A DNA stretch of 52,710 nucleotides from Opitutales bacterium (lineage in GTDB: Bacteria; Verrucomicrobiota; Verrucomicrobiia; Opitutales; UBA953). The notes below the pieces were generated by a model that was not told the origin of the DNA, made no database searches, and saw only the letters and a list, made by a program, of their open reading frames with translations. Where the stretch lies: positions 1-52,710 of the forward strand of contig JAGBIL010000003.1 in the NCBI GenBank assembly GCA_017935025.1. The letters are read 5' to 3'. How positions within the stretch are numbered: position 1 is the stretch's first letter; the number at the start of each line of letters is the position of its first letter. The translations under genes were made by a program, and so were the position numbers. Below, piece after piece: positions 33,270-41,352 of this stretch.

Positions 33270-34118
33270 TTAAGTTTTTTTGTTTTTGTTAAATGGGTTT
33301 GAAATCTTGCGTTCCCTCCGGGATTCTTCTTCGCGAATCGCATTAAAAACGCAAAGTTTTTCCTCAGAATCGACTCTCCTACGTATGTACACCGATTTAT
33401 AAACATCAGACATTTTTCCCCAGGTCGTTTTTTGAGGAAGTAAGCTTTCTTCGTAAATTGAAAGTGCTTTGCCAATATTATTCGGATAAGCAACAAGGAT
33501 TGTCTTTAAAAAATCGCTTGCAGCATTTTCAAGAACGTATTCCTTTTCCTTAAGAATACGTAAACGGTAGCTATAGAACTGAGCCCGATGAATTAAGGCC
33601 GAATCCAATTCTTCTTTCGAGAGTTTTTGTGTCCGCAGAAATTCTTTTTCCAGAGCCAAACGAGAACACCCCCACTCTTCTTCGGAAAGAATATCGGCGA
33701 ACAACGTTGCAGCCTTCGATACACGTTCCCGCACCTCCGGTAGTGTTAAATTTTTCACTTCCCGCAATTGTTGTCCGCACAAATCCCGCACGAGCTGATA
33801 CTTTGAATAAAATTCCGTAATTAGGGGATACGTTGAAATATGGTTAAACTTTACCTCTAACGGTCGCTCTAATTTCCCCTTCAACGCTATAAAGTCCTGA
33901 TAGGAAATACTGCGCCCACAGAGCACGTCATAACGCTCATACACAGAAAGCGCAAAAAAATCTTTTTGGGACGAGTGGAAAAACGCTCCCGGCTGACATT
34001 CCTGATATCCGCCCTCTGCTCCAAGTTCGACCCACGCGGGTAGCTCCACTCCCGCCTGTGCTAAAACCGCACAAACGAAGAGCTCAAGCCCCGCAAAGAA
34101 TCGAAACAACAAGTTCAT
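33270..34118 (-). CDS. Exported protein of unknown function in the atp locus
   Basis: A 282-residue protein with signal-like N-terminus (LLFRFFAGLELFVCAVLAQA). The remainder is largely helical and charged, with EVRERVSKAATLFADILSEEE and a basic tail (REEESRRERKISNPFNKNKKT). I recognise no domain. The base composition is visibly more AT-rich than that of the flanking atp genes. Its ATG overlaps the stop of the preceding 573-residue gene (ATGA), so the two form a coupled pair. The pair is wedged between atpH and atpA, and nothing in the sequence suggests a role in ATP synthesis. Confidence 0.75.
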   Translation of the reverse strand: MNLLFRFFAGLELFVCAVLAQAGVELPAWVELGAEGGYQECQPGAFFHSSQKDFFALSVYERYDVLCGRSISYQDFIALKGKLERPLEVKFNHISTYPLITEFYSKYQLVRDLCGQQLREVKNLTLPEVRERVSKAATLFADILSEEEWGCSRLALEKEFLRTQKLSKEELDSALIHRAQFYSYRLRILKEKEYVLENAASDFLKTILVAYPNNIGKALSIYEESLLPQKTTWGKMSDVYKSVYIRRRVDSEEKLCVFNAIREEESRRERKISNPFNKNKKT

Positions 34119-35836
34119 TTTACATTGAAATCTTTCTGTACATGGACAGTCAGCAAGGGCGGTGGTGGCACCGGTCGTTTAAATTTCATTGTCTGTATCC
34201 GATCAGCCAATTCTCCATCACTTGCAAACGATGTATTAGGTTCTCCTTCTTCCTTGGTCGGCTCCTGTTTACTCCACCGAACGGGACACACCCAAGTCAG
34301 GACCCCAACGTTCCACTCTTCATCATCTTGAGCTCCTGCAATAATTTCATCCGCAAAGGTTGCTGCATAGTAGGCTTTATCAGTCCATCTGTTATATTTA
34401 TCCAATTGTTTTGGCGTTGTCGGCCTATGGGTCGTATCAAGCCCGATTTCAAGAAATAAGCCAGATTTTTCTTCCGGGAATTCCGTTTCCCAAAAATACA
34501 GATGTCCTAAAACGACATCTGTCGGACAAACTGTCACAACATAGTAATGCCCGTCGTAATACGGGTAGTTTTCATAATTAATCAATTCTCTTTCTATATT
34601 CTCTTCTGACTCCCCGGCATCTCTTAGTACAGTCTTAAATTCCTCCTCGGTTATTTCCCGGGCAGACTCACCCGTCGGATACTTCAACGTAAACTCCTTC
34701 CAAATTATTTCGCCATCACTAAACTGAACGAAAACTTCGCACACACGAGTCGTATTGCCGTTAACAGGAAGAAGACCAGTATCTGCACAAAAAAGCTTGT
34801 TGTGCTTGGAAATATCGCCCGTACAATTATCTGGCAATTCCACGAATTGAGCATCTGCCGATTCTGTTGAATTTGTCCCCCCCCCCGAACTTGTATTAGT
34901 TTTTTTTCTCCCCTTTATGTATGCGACCTCCATACACCCAAATACAGTCCTTGTTTCTCTTTTTTGTTTAAGAGTAGAATCATCAAGAGGAGGAATTTGA
35001 AGAAGTTCGTCCGGCGTATTTCGAGGCGTTTCAAAAAAAACCTCTCTCAGCGAACGTTTCACTGTGACAGTTACGGAAAGGCTATAGGGACCGCCAGCAT
35101 TACGATAGGAAACAGTAACAGGGAACGAAGTTGGTGCTTCTTCCATCCAATCCGAAGCATATGTTTCAGGATTATTTAGGCGTGCAGTCACCATATGATC
35201 GCCCACCGAAACCGTTGCTTCATCATCAGCTTCAATGCTGATATCAACCCAATTCCCGCCATCAATGTTGATCGGTAGGCTGTTCCATGAAAACCCTTGT
35301 GTATCTGAACGAGCAGTTCCGCTGAATGAAAGCGTAGCTGTTTTTACCTGGTAGATTCCAGATTCAGACCACTCGCCACTAACGGACCATTCCGCTCCGA
35401 CCAAGCGCTTAAGAGTAACCGTCACAGAAAGCGAATACGGTCCCCCGATTGTTTCAAACGTTCCCGAAACAGCAGGAATTGCACTTGCCGTTCCGTTCCA
35501 CGCAGAAGAAGCGATATCGGGAACATTGAGACGAGACGAAACAAAATCATTCCCGCCGAGACGAACGGTCGCTGTATCGTCCGAAGAAACAGAAACCTCG
35601 TAAAAATTTGCAACGCTAGAAACGGAAAACGAAAACTCCGCCGTAAATTTTTGCTGATTATACGGAGCCGTTCCCGAAAAGCCGAACGAGATGGTTGTAA
35701 TTTCAAAAAGTCCGTCCGACGCTCTCGTAACCGTCGGGACAACACTTGCATCCAAGCCATCCGGCGGGGACTCTCCGCCACTCACAAAGCTCCAATCGGA
35801 TATAAAATCCTGCCAATTCAATGTTTCTGAGCTCAT
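34115..35836 (-). CDS. Large protein with two PA14-like repeats, unknown function
   Basis: A 573-residue protein. Two tandem units of about 110 residues (roughly 10-135 and 140-255) share the plan FSFS/ISFGFSGTA, then SSDDTATVRLGG or EADDEATVSVGD, and end in the same phrase GGPYSLSVTVT. The D-D-x-A-T-V-x-x-G loop recalls PA14-type carbohydrate-binding folds. The C-terminal half has none of this and includes a Gly-Ser-Thr linker near residue 320. No signal peptide is visible. It is more AT-rich than its surroundings and overlaps the next gene by four bases. It looks like acquired DNA; function is not known. Confidence 0.75.
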   Translation of the reverse strand: MSSETLNWQDFISDWSFVSGGESPPDGLDASVVPTVTRASDGLFEITTISFGFSGTAPYNQQKFTAEFSFSVSSVANFYEVSVSSDDTATVRLGGNDFVSSRLNVPDIASSAWNGTASAIPAVSGTFETIGGPYSLSVTVTLKRLVGAEWSVSGEWSESGIYQVKTATLSFSGTARSDTQGFSWNSLPINIDGGNWVDISIEADDEATVSVGDHMVTARLNNPETYASDWMEEAPTSFPVTVSYRNAGGPYSLSVTVTVKRSLREVFFETPRNTPDELLQIPPLDDSTLKQKRETRTVFGCMEVAYIKGRKKTNTSSGGGTNSTESADAQFVELPDNCTGDISKHNKLFCADTGLLPVNGNTTRVCEVFVQFSDGEIIWKEFTLKYPTGESAREITEEEFKTVLRDAGESEENIERELINYENYPYYDGHYYVVTVCPTDVVLGHLYFWETEFPEEKSGLFLEIGLDTTHRPTTPKQLDKYNRWTDKAYYAATFADEIIAGAQDDEEWNVGVLTWVCPVRWSKQEPTKEEGEPNTSFASDGELADRIQTMKFKRPVPPPPLLTVHVQKDFNVK

Positions 35837-35884
35837 TGTTTTATCTTTTCGTTTGAGTTATTCATTTGTAGAGGGAAAGACATT

Positions 35885-36295
35885 CTACGCGGAAGCGAGG
35901 GAGGCGCGGAGGCGGGCGAGTGTTCCCGCGAGGGAGGCATCGTAAACGTCGTCGCCGACTTGGACACGCAAGCCGCCGAGCAACGCGGGATTTTCTGTCG
36001 CGACGGGAGAAATCGGGCGATTGTAGAGCGCGGAAAAATGCGCGGCGACATCGCTTGCCGTTTTTGCGTCGAGCGTTCCCGCATATTCGATACGCGCTTC
36101 GGAAAAACGAAGTTCGCGGGCGACGGCGGCGTAAAACGCTTCGAGAATCGGACGCAACTGCGCCGGCGGGAACGCCTTGCCGACTTCCGCGAGCACCGCG
36201 CGCACGCGTTTTTCGTCGATTCGCCCGTCCGCCCCGCACGAGAGCTCCGTGAGCCGCGCCGTCACTTTCTGCAAATTTTTATCTTTCTTAGCCAT
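35885..36295 (-). CDS. atpH: ATP synthase delta subunit, short form
   Basis: Peripheral-stalk subunit joining F1 to the b dimer. The C-terminal segment is recognisable (IEYAGTLDAKTASDVAAHFSALYNRPIS, then NPALLGGLRVQVGDDVYDASLAGTLARLRASL). The protein has only 136 residues, where bacterial delta subunits usually have 170-180; the missing part is the first half of the N-terminal helical domain. There is no in-frame extension, because a zinc-ribbon gene stops only 28 bases upstream. Either this is a naturally compact delta or the true N-terminus was lost. Confidence 0.85.
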   Translation of the reverse strand: MAKKDKNLQKVTARLTELSCGADGRIDEKRVRAVLAEVGKAFPPAQLRPILEAFYAAVARELRFSEARIEYAGTLDAKTASDVAAHFSALYNRPISPVATENPALLGGLRVQVGDDVYDASLAGTLARLRASLASA

Positions 36296-36323
36296 TTCGT
36301 TTTAAAGATTTTTTATTTACGAA

Positions 36324-36539
36324 TTATTTTCCCCGCATCAGAAAATCCACGATGTTCCAAGCCATCGAAGACTCCTGTTTATAAAATTCGGTGTAACCGC
36401 ATTGCGTGCAGGAAACGGCTGTGAACTTTTTGTTCTGCACGTTGAAAATCTTGGAGAAATTGCCGCCCGTCGTCTGAACCGTATCGTGTTCAAACGATGT
36501 GCTTCCGCACTTCGGGCAAATGTAATTTCCGCTTCTCAT
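36324..36539 (-). CDS. Small zinc-ribbon protein inserted in the atp locus
   Basis: A 71-residue protein with two CxxC knuckles, ICPKCGSTSFE and VSCTQCGYTEFYKQ, forming one zinc ribbon. Such small proteins are annotated as predicted nucleic-acid-binding zinc-ribbon proteins (DUF2082-like). The C-terminal NIVDFLMRGK completes the match. It lies between atpF and atpH, an unusual place, with a solo heptad array between it and atpF. Its function is not established. Confidence 0.75.
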   Translation of the reverse strand: MRSGNYICPKCGSTSFEHDTVQTTGGNFSKIFNVQNKKFTAVSCTQCGYTEFYKQESSMAWNIVDFLMRGK

Positions 36540-36544
36540 GACGG

Positions 36545-36584
36545 CTTTCTTTAATCTCTAATCTTTAACCTTTAATCTCTTTCG
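36545..36584. repeat. Solo heptad array overlapping the end of atpF
   Basis: On the minus strand the units are GAGATTA, AAGGTTA, AAGATTA, GAGATTA, AAG. They start inside the atpF coding region and contain its TAA stop codon, so the last residues of the protein (KEIKG) are encoded by the array. The unit is close to that of the four-helix-bundle element at 31259-31730. Confidence 0.75.
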
Positions 36585-37119
36585 CTGCGGCTTCGGCGAG
36601 GCGGGATTTTTCCGCGGCGGGAAGGTCGCGCGCGAGGAGCTTAGCGGTCGTTTCGACGACGAGCGCGGCGACTTCGCCCTTCAGATCGGCGAGCATTTTT
36701 TCGCGTTCCCGCGCGATATTTTCGGCGGCGCGTTTTTCGGTTTCTTCGGCACGGGAAATCGCGTCCTGTGCGGCTTTTTCCACCGTTTCCTTAGCGGCTT
36801 TGCGTGCGGATTCGATGACGGCGGCGGCATCCACGGCGGCTTGTTGCATTTTCGCTTTGTAGTCGGCTTCGGACTGCGCGAGCTTCGCCTTCATTTCGTC
36901 GGAAAACTGCAAGCCTTCCGCGATCTTTGCTTGGCGCTCCGCGATGGTTTTCATCAACGGGCGAAAGCCGAAGTACCACACGACGAGCGCAAGCACGGCG
37001 AAGCTGATGATTTGGACGACAAGCGGTCCGGCTTCAATTCCGAACTTTGTCGTTACCTGCGTAAATTTGTTCCCGCCCGCGGCGGATTGAACGGCGCTTG
37101 CCAGAATTTGAGAAAACAT
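36565..37119 (-). CDS. atpF: ATP synthase b subunit
   Basis: Peripheral-stalk subunit of 184 residues. One membrane helix near residues 34-52 (VVQIISFAVLALVVWYFGF) is followed by a long right-handed coiled coil rich in Ala, Lys and Glu (QAKIAEGLQFSDEMKAKLA, VESARKAAKE-type sequence) that dimerises and reaches up to the delta subunit. The N-terminal tail before the helix is longer than in E. coli. The last five codons lie within a heptad array. Between it and atpE lies a full heptad-repeat element. Confidence 0.93.
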   Translation of the reverse strand: MFSQILASAVQSAAGGNKFTQVTTKFGIEAGPLVVQIISFAVLALVVWYFGFRPLMKTIAERQAKIAEGLQFSDEMKAKLAQSEADYKAKMQQAAVDAAAVIESARKAAKETVEKAAQDAISRAEETEKRAAENIAREREKMLADLKGEVAALVVETTAKLLARDLPAAEKSRLAEAAAKEIKG

Positions 37120-37159
37120 TTTTTACGTTGGGAAAAAATTGGATAAATAACCGGTGGGG

Positions 37160-37274
37160 GGTAGTGAATAATGAATAGTGAATAGCTAATAATTCATTGC
37201 TCAGGTTTTTGCCGACGGCAAAAACTTTGAACACTGCGTTATTCATTATTCACTATTCATTATTCACTAACTTT
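37160..37274. repeat. Heptad-repeat element between atpE and atpF
   Basis: The left array (TAGTGAA, TAATGAA, TAGTGAA, TAGCTAA, TAATTCA) and right array (GTTATTC, ATTATTC, ACTATTC, ATTATTC, ACTAAC) flank a core with hairpin GTTTTTGCC-GAC-GGCAAAAAC and the boundary ACACTGCGTTATTC. No gene inside. The arms closely match those around the four-helix-bundle gene at 27155. Confidence 0.85.
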
Positions 37275-37275
37275 C

Positions 37276-37497
37276 TTACGCCAAGAAGAGCACGTAGAAC
37301 GCGATAGCTTCGGCAAGAGCCATACCGAGAATCGCAAGAACGAGGATCTTCCCGAACGCGCCCGGATTGCGCCCGACGGCTTCGACAGCCTTGCTGCCGA
37401 CCCATCCGACGCCAATCGCTGCCGCCGCGCAACCGAGCGCGACGTGGAGGCTTCCGTCAACGGCCGAAGCCGCTTGTGCGAGGAGTGCTGTAATCAT
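37276..37497 (-). CDS. atpE: ATP synthase c subunit
   Basis: Membrane ring subunit of 73 residues with two helices joined by the polar loop EAVGRNPGAFGK (the R-N-P of the RQP-type loop). The ion-binding glutamate lies in the second helix (GMALAEAIAFY). The residue after the glutamate is Ala, not Ser or Thr, and the first helix lacks an obvious Gln partner, so proton coupling is more likely than sodium. The array of a heptad-repeat element begins about two bases after the stop codon. Confidence 0.96.
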   Translation of the reverse strand: MITALLAQAASAVDGSLHVALGCAAAAIGVGWVGSKAVEAVGRNPGAFGKILVLAILGMALAEAIAFYVLFLA

Positions 37498-37581
37498 GTT
37501 TCGTATATTTGTTGTGGGTTATTGTGGATTCCGGCGTGGACACTCACGGCATCCTCCCGCACGGAAAAATTGTTTTTTTAG

Positions 37582-37690
37582 CGAACAACGAACAATGAAT
37601 AGTGAATAACTCAGTGCTAAGATTTTTGCTCGAATGAGCAAATACCGCCGAAGGTGCCATTTTGAAGAATGCGTTATTCATTATTCACTA
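37582..37690. repeat. Heptad-repeat element between atpB and atpE
   Basis: The left array (GAACAAC, GAACAAT, GAATAGT, GAATAAC) is followed by the core CAGTGCTAAGATTTTTGCTC with loop GAAT, then GGTGCCATTTTGAAGAATGC, and by the right array (GTTATTC, ATTATTC, ACTAAC). The core is nearly identical, in inverted orientation, to that between pstC and pstA. The TAA stop of atpB lies inside the right array. Confidence 0.88.
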
Positions 37691-38553
37691 ACTTCCTCGT
37701 GGCCGTCGTCGTGATTCGTAATCAGCCCGATGTAGACTGCGGAAAGCAACGTAAACACGAGAGCCTGAACAACGCCGACGAGTATTTCCAGAAAGTAAAA
37801 AGCCGTAAAGTAACCGGTTGAGTGCATCAACGTTTCGCCGCCGAAAACGTTCCCGAAAAGTCGGAACGAAAGTGAAACCGGACGAAACACAATCGAGATA
37901 ATTTCGATAAATCCGACCGCGAAAAACACGAGCGAGAGAAAGTAATAAACCGCCGCAGGAACGTCGCGCTTATCCGCCTTGTTCCCGAACCAATCAAAGA
38001 AAACCGCCTTCGGGCCCGCGTACTTGAAAATCAGAATCGCCCACGCACCGAACGACACGAGCGCGAGCCCGAGCGTGCCGTTCATATCCGCGCCGAGCGC
38101 ACGAAACAACGGGACAAAATGCTCGGTTTCCGTGCCGTCTGCCGCAATCACCGTTTCGTGCCAACCGATTGTCCCGACACCCGGAATCAGCCCCGCCCAA
38201 TTTTGCGCAAGAATGAAGAAAAACAGGCAAATCAACAGCGGGAACGCTGCAGGAAACGCCTTTTTTCCGAGAATCGGCTCCAAAATTTCCTTAAACATAC
38301 CGATCACGGTTTCGATCGCGTATTGTCCCTTCGACGGAACGAGTTTCGGGTTCCCGCACGCGAGGCGAATCAGCACAATCAGCAGAATCGCCACAATCCA
38401 CGCTGTCACGATACTGTTCGTAATCGGCAACGAAAATCCGTCCCAAAGCGGAATTTCAAAAAGATTTTCGGCAGCTTCCGTCGCCGCCGAGGCGACAGGC
38501 GCCGCCATGAGCAACGCTGCAGTGCAGGGGAAAAGTTTCATCAAACGAGTCAT
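37681..38553 (-). CDS. atpB: ATP synthase a subunit
   Basis: Membrane stator subunit with about five to six helices that forms the ion half-channels. An N-terminal signal-like stretch (CTAALLMAAPVASA) is followed by WDGFSLPITNSIVTAWIVA and the C-terminal signature with the essential Arg (SLSFRLFGNVFGGE). The frame opens at a GTG at 38577; the ATG at 38553 is preferred. It is the first gene of the atp locus. The final codons and stop (V-S-E-stop) are built from a heptad array. Confidence 0.95.
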   Translation of the reverse strand: MTRLMKLFPCTAALLMAAPVASAATEAAENLFEIPLWDGFSLPITNSIVTAWIVAILLIVLIRLACGNPKLVPSKGQYAIETVIGMFKEILEPILGKKAFPAAFPLLICLFFFILAQNWAGLIPGVGTIGWHETVIAADGTETEHFVPLFRALGADMNGTLGLALVSFGAWAILIFKYAGPKAVFFDWFGNKADKRDVPAAVYYFLSLVFFAVGFIEIISIVFRPVSLSFRLFGNVFGGETLMHSTGYFTAFYFLEILVGVVQALVFTLLSAVYIGLITNHDDGHEEVSE

Positions 38554-38568
38554 ATCTCTACGTCCTTC

Positions 38569-38597
38569 ATTATGCACACGGGAACGAAGCTTGTAAA
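38569..38597 (-). promoter_or_regulatory. Candidate sigma-70 promoter of the atp locus
   Basis: On the minus strand TTTACA (38592-38597) and CATAAT (38569-38574) are separated by 17 bases, a good match to -35 and -10 boxes. The start point would fall near 38562, leaving a very short leader before the ATG at 38553, so translation might begin at the next Met (38541). The spacer holds one copy of the CGTTCCC word. Confidence 0.4.
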
Positions 38598-38711
38598 ACG
38601 AGTTTTCCGTTCCCGCTCAAATATTTCGTCACAGGCTATTACAAAAAGAACAATCGTTCAAGAAGAAAGAAAAAGTTTCCCCCTTGAAAAAACTCAACCC
38701 TCTCGAAAAAT

Positions 38712-39725
38712 TCAGGAAATTTTGCGGACTTGGGACGCGACAAAATCCGACATCGCGAGCAAGTGTTTCGCGCCTTCCGTGTCGGCATAAGGAGCGAGCG
38801 CCTCCGCCGCGAGTTGCGTTTCTTTCAGAAAATACGCCCGGCTTTCGTCGAAAATACCGGCATCACGCATTTGAGAAACCACTTCTTTGATGCCGAGCGT
38901 TCCCGCGGCGACATCCGCGAGGAAGCGTTCCCGCGCCTCCGGAGAAAGTTTTTGCAGGAAAAGAATTTCCGGAAGCGTGAACTTTCCGCTGGAAAGATCC
39001 GTACCGAGTGTTTTTCCTATCGCATTTTCATCGCCGAGATAGTCGATAATGTCATCAAAAATCTGATATGCACGCCCGAGATGGCGCCCGAATTTTGCGA
39101 AAGCCTTTCCTTTTTCGATTCCGCCGCCGGCAAGCGTCGCGCCGAGCAAGGCGCTGACTTCAAAAAGCTCGCCGGTTTTCATCTGAATCATTCCGAAATA
39201 ATCATCGAGCGAAATGGACGCGTTCCCGCGCTCGGCGGTTTGCCAAATTTCGCCGGTGCAAATTTCGCGCGTTGCGGATGCAAGCGCGCGGCAAAGCTCC
39301 ACCGCATCAAAATCCGACATCAGCTTGAGCGCGTGCGCGAAAATCGCGTCGCCGAGCAAAACGGCGGTGTGCGAACCGTATTTCGCGAAGAGCGTGGGCG
39401 AGGAATGGCGGATTTTTGCGTCGTCCAAAATATCGTCGTGAACGAGCGTCGCGAGGTGAATCAGCTCCACCGTAGCGGCAGCGCGCACGAGTTCCAGAGA
39501 AACCGTTTCCGCATCTTCCCAGCCGGAGAAAAACACGAGTGCCGGACGCAAACGCTTCCCGCGATGCGTGAACGTGTAGCGCAGGCTTTCCCGCGCCGCG
39601 GGAGCAAATTCCTGCACCTGTTCTTCCAAAAACGCATCAAGCGCCGCCAGATGATTTTTCAACGGAGCAAAAATTCCGCTGGCGTTCAACGTTTCCGTAA
39701 GCGGTTTCGTGGACGGTTTTTCCAT
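38712..39725 (-). CDS. Polyprenyl diphosphate synthase
   Basis: Trans-prenyltransferase that elongates allylic diphosphates with isopentenyl diphosphate to make the side chain of quinones. The first Asp-rich motif is DDILDD (in LIHLATLVHDDILDD) and the second is DDIIDYLGDE, with the conserved GKRLRPALVFFSG near residue 55. At 337 residues the size suits the octaprenyl or heptaprenyl class; chain length cannot be read with certainty. The gene sits between gltX and the atp locus, all on the same strand. Confidence 0.92.
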   Translation of the reverse strand: MEKPSTKPLTETLNASGIFAPLKNHLAALDAFLEEQVQEFAPAARESLRYTFTHRGKRLRPALVFFSGWEDAETVSLELVRAAATVELIHLATLVHDDILDDAKIRHSSPTLFAKYGSHTAVLLGDAIFAHALKLMSDFDAVELCRALASATREICTGEIWQTAERGNASISLDDYFGMIQMKTGELFEVSALLGATLAGGGIEKGKAFAKFGRHLGRAYQIFDDIIDYLGDENAIGKTLGTDLSSGKFTLPEILFLQKLSPEARERFLADVAAGTLGIKEVVSQMRDAGIFDESRAYFLKETQLAAEALAPYADTEGAKHLLAMSDFVASQVRKIS

Positions 39726-39758
39726 GGCAAAAGCGGGAACGATTTTTTCGGAGAAAAT

Positions 39759-41135
39759 TTATTGCGCGCGGGCTTCGACGAATTTTTTCACGCGGGAAAG
39801 CACGCGTTCCTTGCCGAGAAGTTCGAGTACTTCGTGTAACCCGGGACCGCCCGCCTGCCCGGAAACGGCAAAGCGCATCGGAGCAAAATAATCCGTCGGC
39901 TTCACGCCGTTTTCCGCACCGAGTTTTTCAAAAATCGCGTCAATCGTCGCGGGAGCGACATCGGCGGCGGCTTCAATCGCGGGAACGAGCTCACGGCAAC
40001 GCGCCACGGGATCGCCGCGCTTGCAAAGTTTCGCAAACGCTTTTTCGTCGCACGGATATTCATCCGAAAAAAAGTAGCCGACGAAATGCGGAAGCGTGTC
40101 GAGTGCGTTCATCTTCGGCTTGCTCAGCGCGAGGACTTTTTGCAGGTAATCTTCGTCCGTTTTGTCATCGATGATTTTCGCTTCGCCGAGCACGGGAGCG
40201 GCGAGCCACGCGAAGGATTCGTCCGGGAGCGCGCGCAGATATTCCTGATTGAAAAACGCCATTTTACGTTCGTCGAAGCGCGCATTCGCCTGGTGCACGT
40301 CGGCGAGGTCGAACTGCTCGATAATGTCTTCAATCGGAAGAATTTCGCGCCCGTCCTTCGGCGTCCAGCCGAGCATACAAAGGAAGTTGCGCACGGCGGC
40401 GGGCAGGAAATGGCGGGACTGATATTCTTCGATGAGCGCGCCACGGTCGCGTTTGGACATTTTGCCCGAGCCTTCCGTTTTCAAAATCAGCGGAATGTGC
40501 GCGAATTTCGGCGGCTCCACGCCGAAAGCCTTGTAAAGCTCGACGTGCTTGCTTGTGTTGGAAAGGTGGTCTTCGCCGCGAATGACGTGCGTGATTTTCA
40601 TCGCGATATCGTCCACGACGTTGACGAGGTGGAACACGGGTTCGCCGTTCCCGCGCACGATAACGAAGTCGCGGTCTTCCGCACGCTCAACGCGTCCGCG
40701 GATAATGTCGTCGATAATTACCGGAGCAGCGTGGACGCGTTCGTATTCTTTTTTCAGAAAATCGTCGTAAACGGTTTCGCGCTCGCCTTCGAGACGGAAC
40801 CAAATTGCGCCGTCTTTTTCGTACGCGCGCCCTTTGTCCATGAGCTCTTGGACTTTCTGTTTGTAAAAATCGCTGCGTTGCGACTGGAAATACGGACCGT
40901 AATCGCCGCCGGTTTGCGGACCTTCGTCCCAATCCATGCCGAGCCAGCGCATAGATTCCAAAATGACGTCGAGAAATTCCTGCGTGTTGCGTTCTTTGTC
41001 GGTGTCTTCAATGCGCAAAACGAACGTCCCGCCCGTGTGCCGGGCGTAAAGCCAGTTAAACAGCGCCGTGCGCGCGCTTCCGATGTGAAAAAAGCCCGTC
41101 GGGCTCGGTGCAAAACGTGTGCGAACTTCACTCAT
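39759..41135 (-). CDS. gltX: Glutamyl-tRNA synthetase
   Basis: Class I aminoacyl-tRNA synthetase that charges tRNA-Glu. [20 protein letters not shown] contains the HIGH-type motif as HIGS, followed by EDTDKERN, and the second signature is KMSKRDR. At 458 residues it has the normal length, with the C-terminal anticodon-binding helices present. Whether it also charges tRNA-Gln cannot be decided from this window. A large nested palindrome lies upstream between it and the divergent tilS gene. Confidence 0.96.
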   Translation of the reverse strand: MSEVRTRFAPSPTGFFHIGSARTALFNWLYARHTGGTFVLRIEDTDKERNTQEFLDVILESMRWLGMDWDEGPQTGGDYGPYFQSQRSDFYKQKVQELMDKGRAYEKDGAIWFRLEGERETVYDDFLKKEYERVHAAPVIIDDIIRGRVERAEDRDFVIVRGNGEPVFHLVNVVDDIAMKITHVIRGEDHLSNTSKHVELYKAFGVEPPKFAHIPLILKTEGSGKMSKRDRGALIEEYQSRHFLPAAVRNFLCMLGWTPKDGREILPIEDIIEQFDLADVHQANARFDERKMAFFNQEYLRALPDESFAWLAAPVLGEAKIIDDKTDEDYLQKVLALSKPKMNALDTLPHFVGYFFSDEYPCDEKAFAKLCKRGDPVARCRELVPAIEAAADVAPATIDAIFEKLGAENGVKPTDYFAPMRFAVSGQAGGPGLHEVLELLGKERVLSRVKKFVEARAQ

Positions 41136-41177
41136 GGTTTAGAAAAATGCGTTCCCGCAAGAGAATCACGTTCCCCG

Positions 41178-41320
41178 CGTTCCCGCAAATTGAAATTTAG
41201 CGAAGCGCAATGAGAGGAATGGGAAGAAAGAGAAGAATGAGTATTTTCCCGTTTCTCTCATTCATCCCATTCTTCTCATTAATCACCTGGCGCTTCGCTA
41301 AATTTCAATTTGCGGGAACG
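41178..41320. repeat. Nested palindrome between gltX and tilS
   Basis: An outer perfect 31-base inverted repeat (41178-41208 with 41290-41320), whose ends are CGTTCCCGC and GCGGGAACG, encloses an inner pair of heptad arrays (units like AATGAGA, GGAATGG, GAAGAAA, GAGAAGA on the left; TCTCATT, CATCCCA, TTCTTCT on the right). The whole 143-base region could fold into one long hairpin. It lies in the divergent promoter gap. Confidence 0.85.
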
Positions 41321-41352
41321 GGCGGCGGGGACGCATAATAACGCCGAAAACC

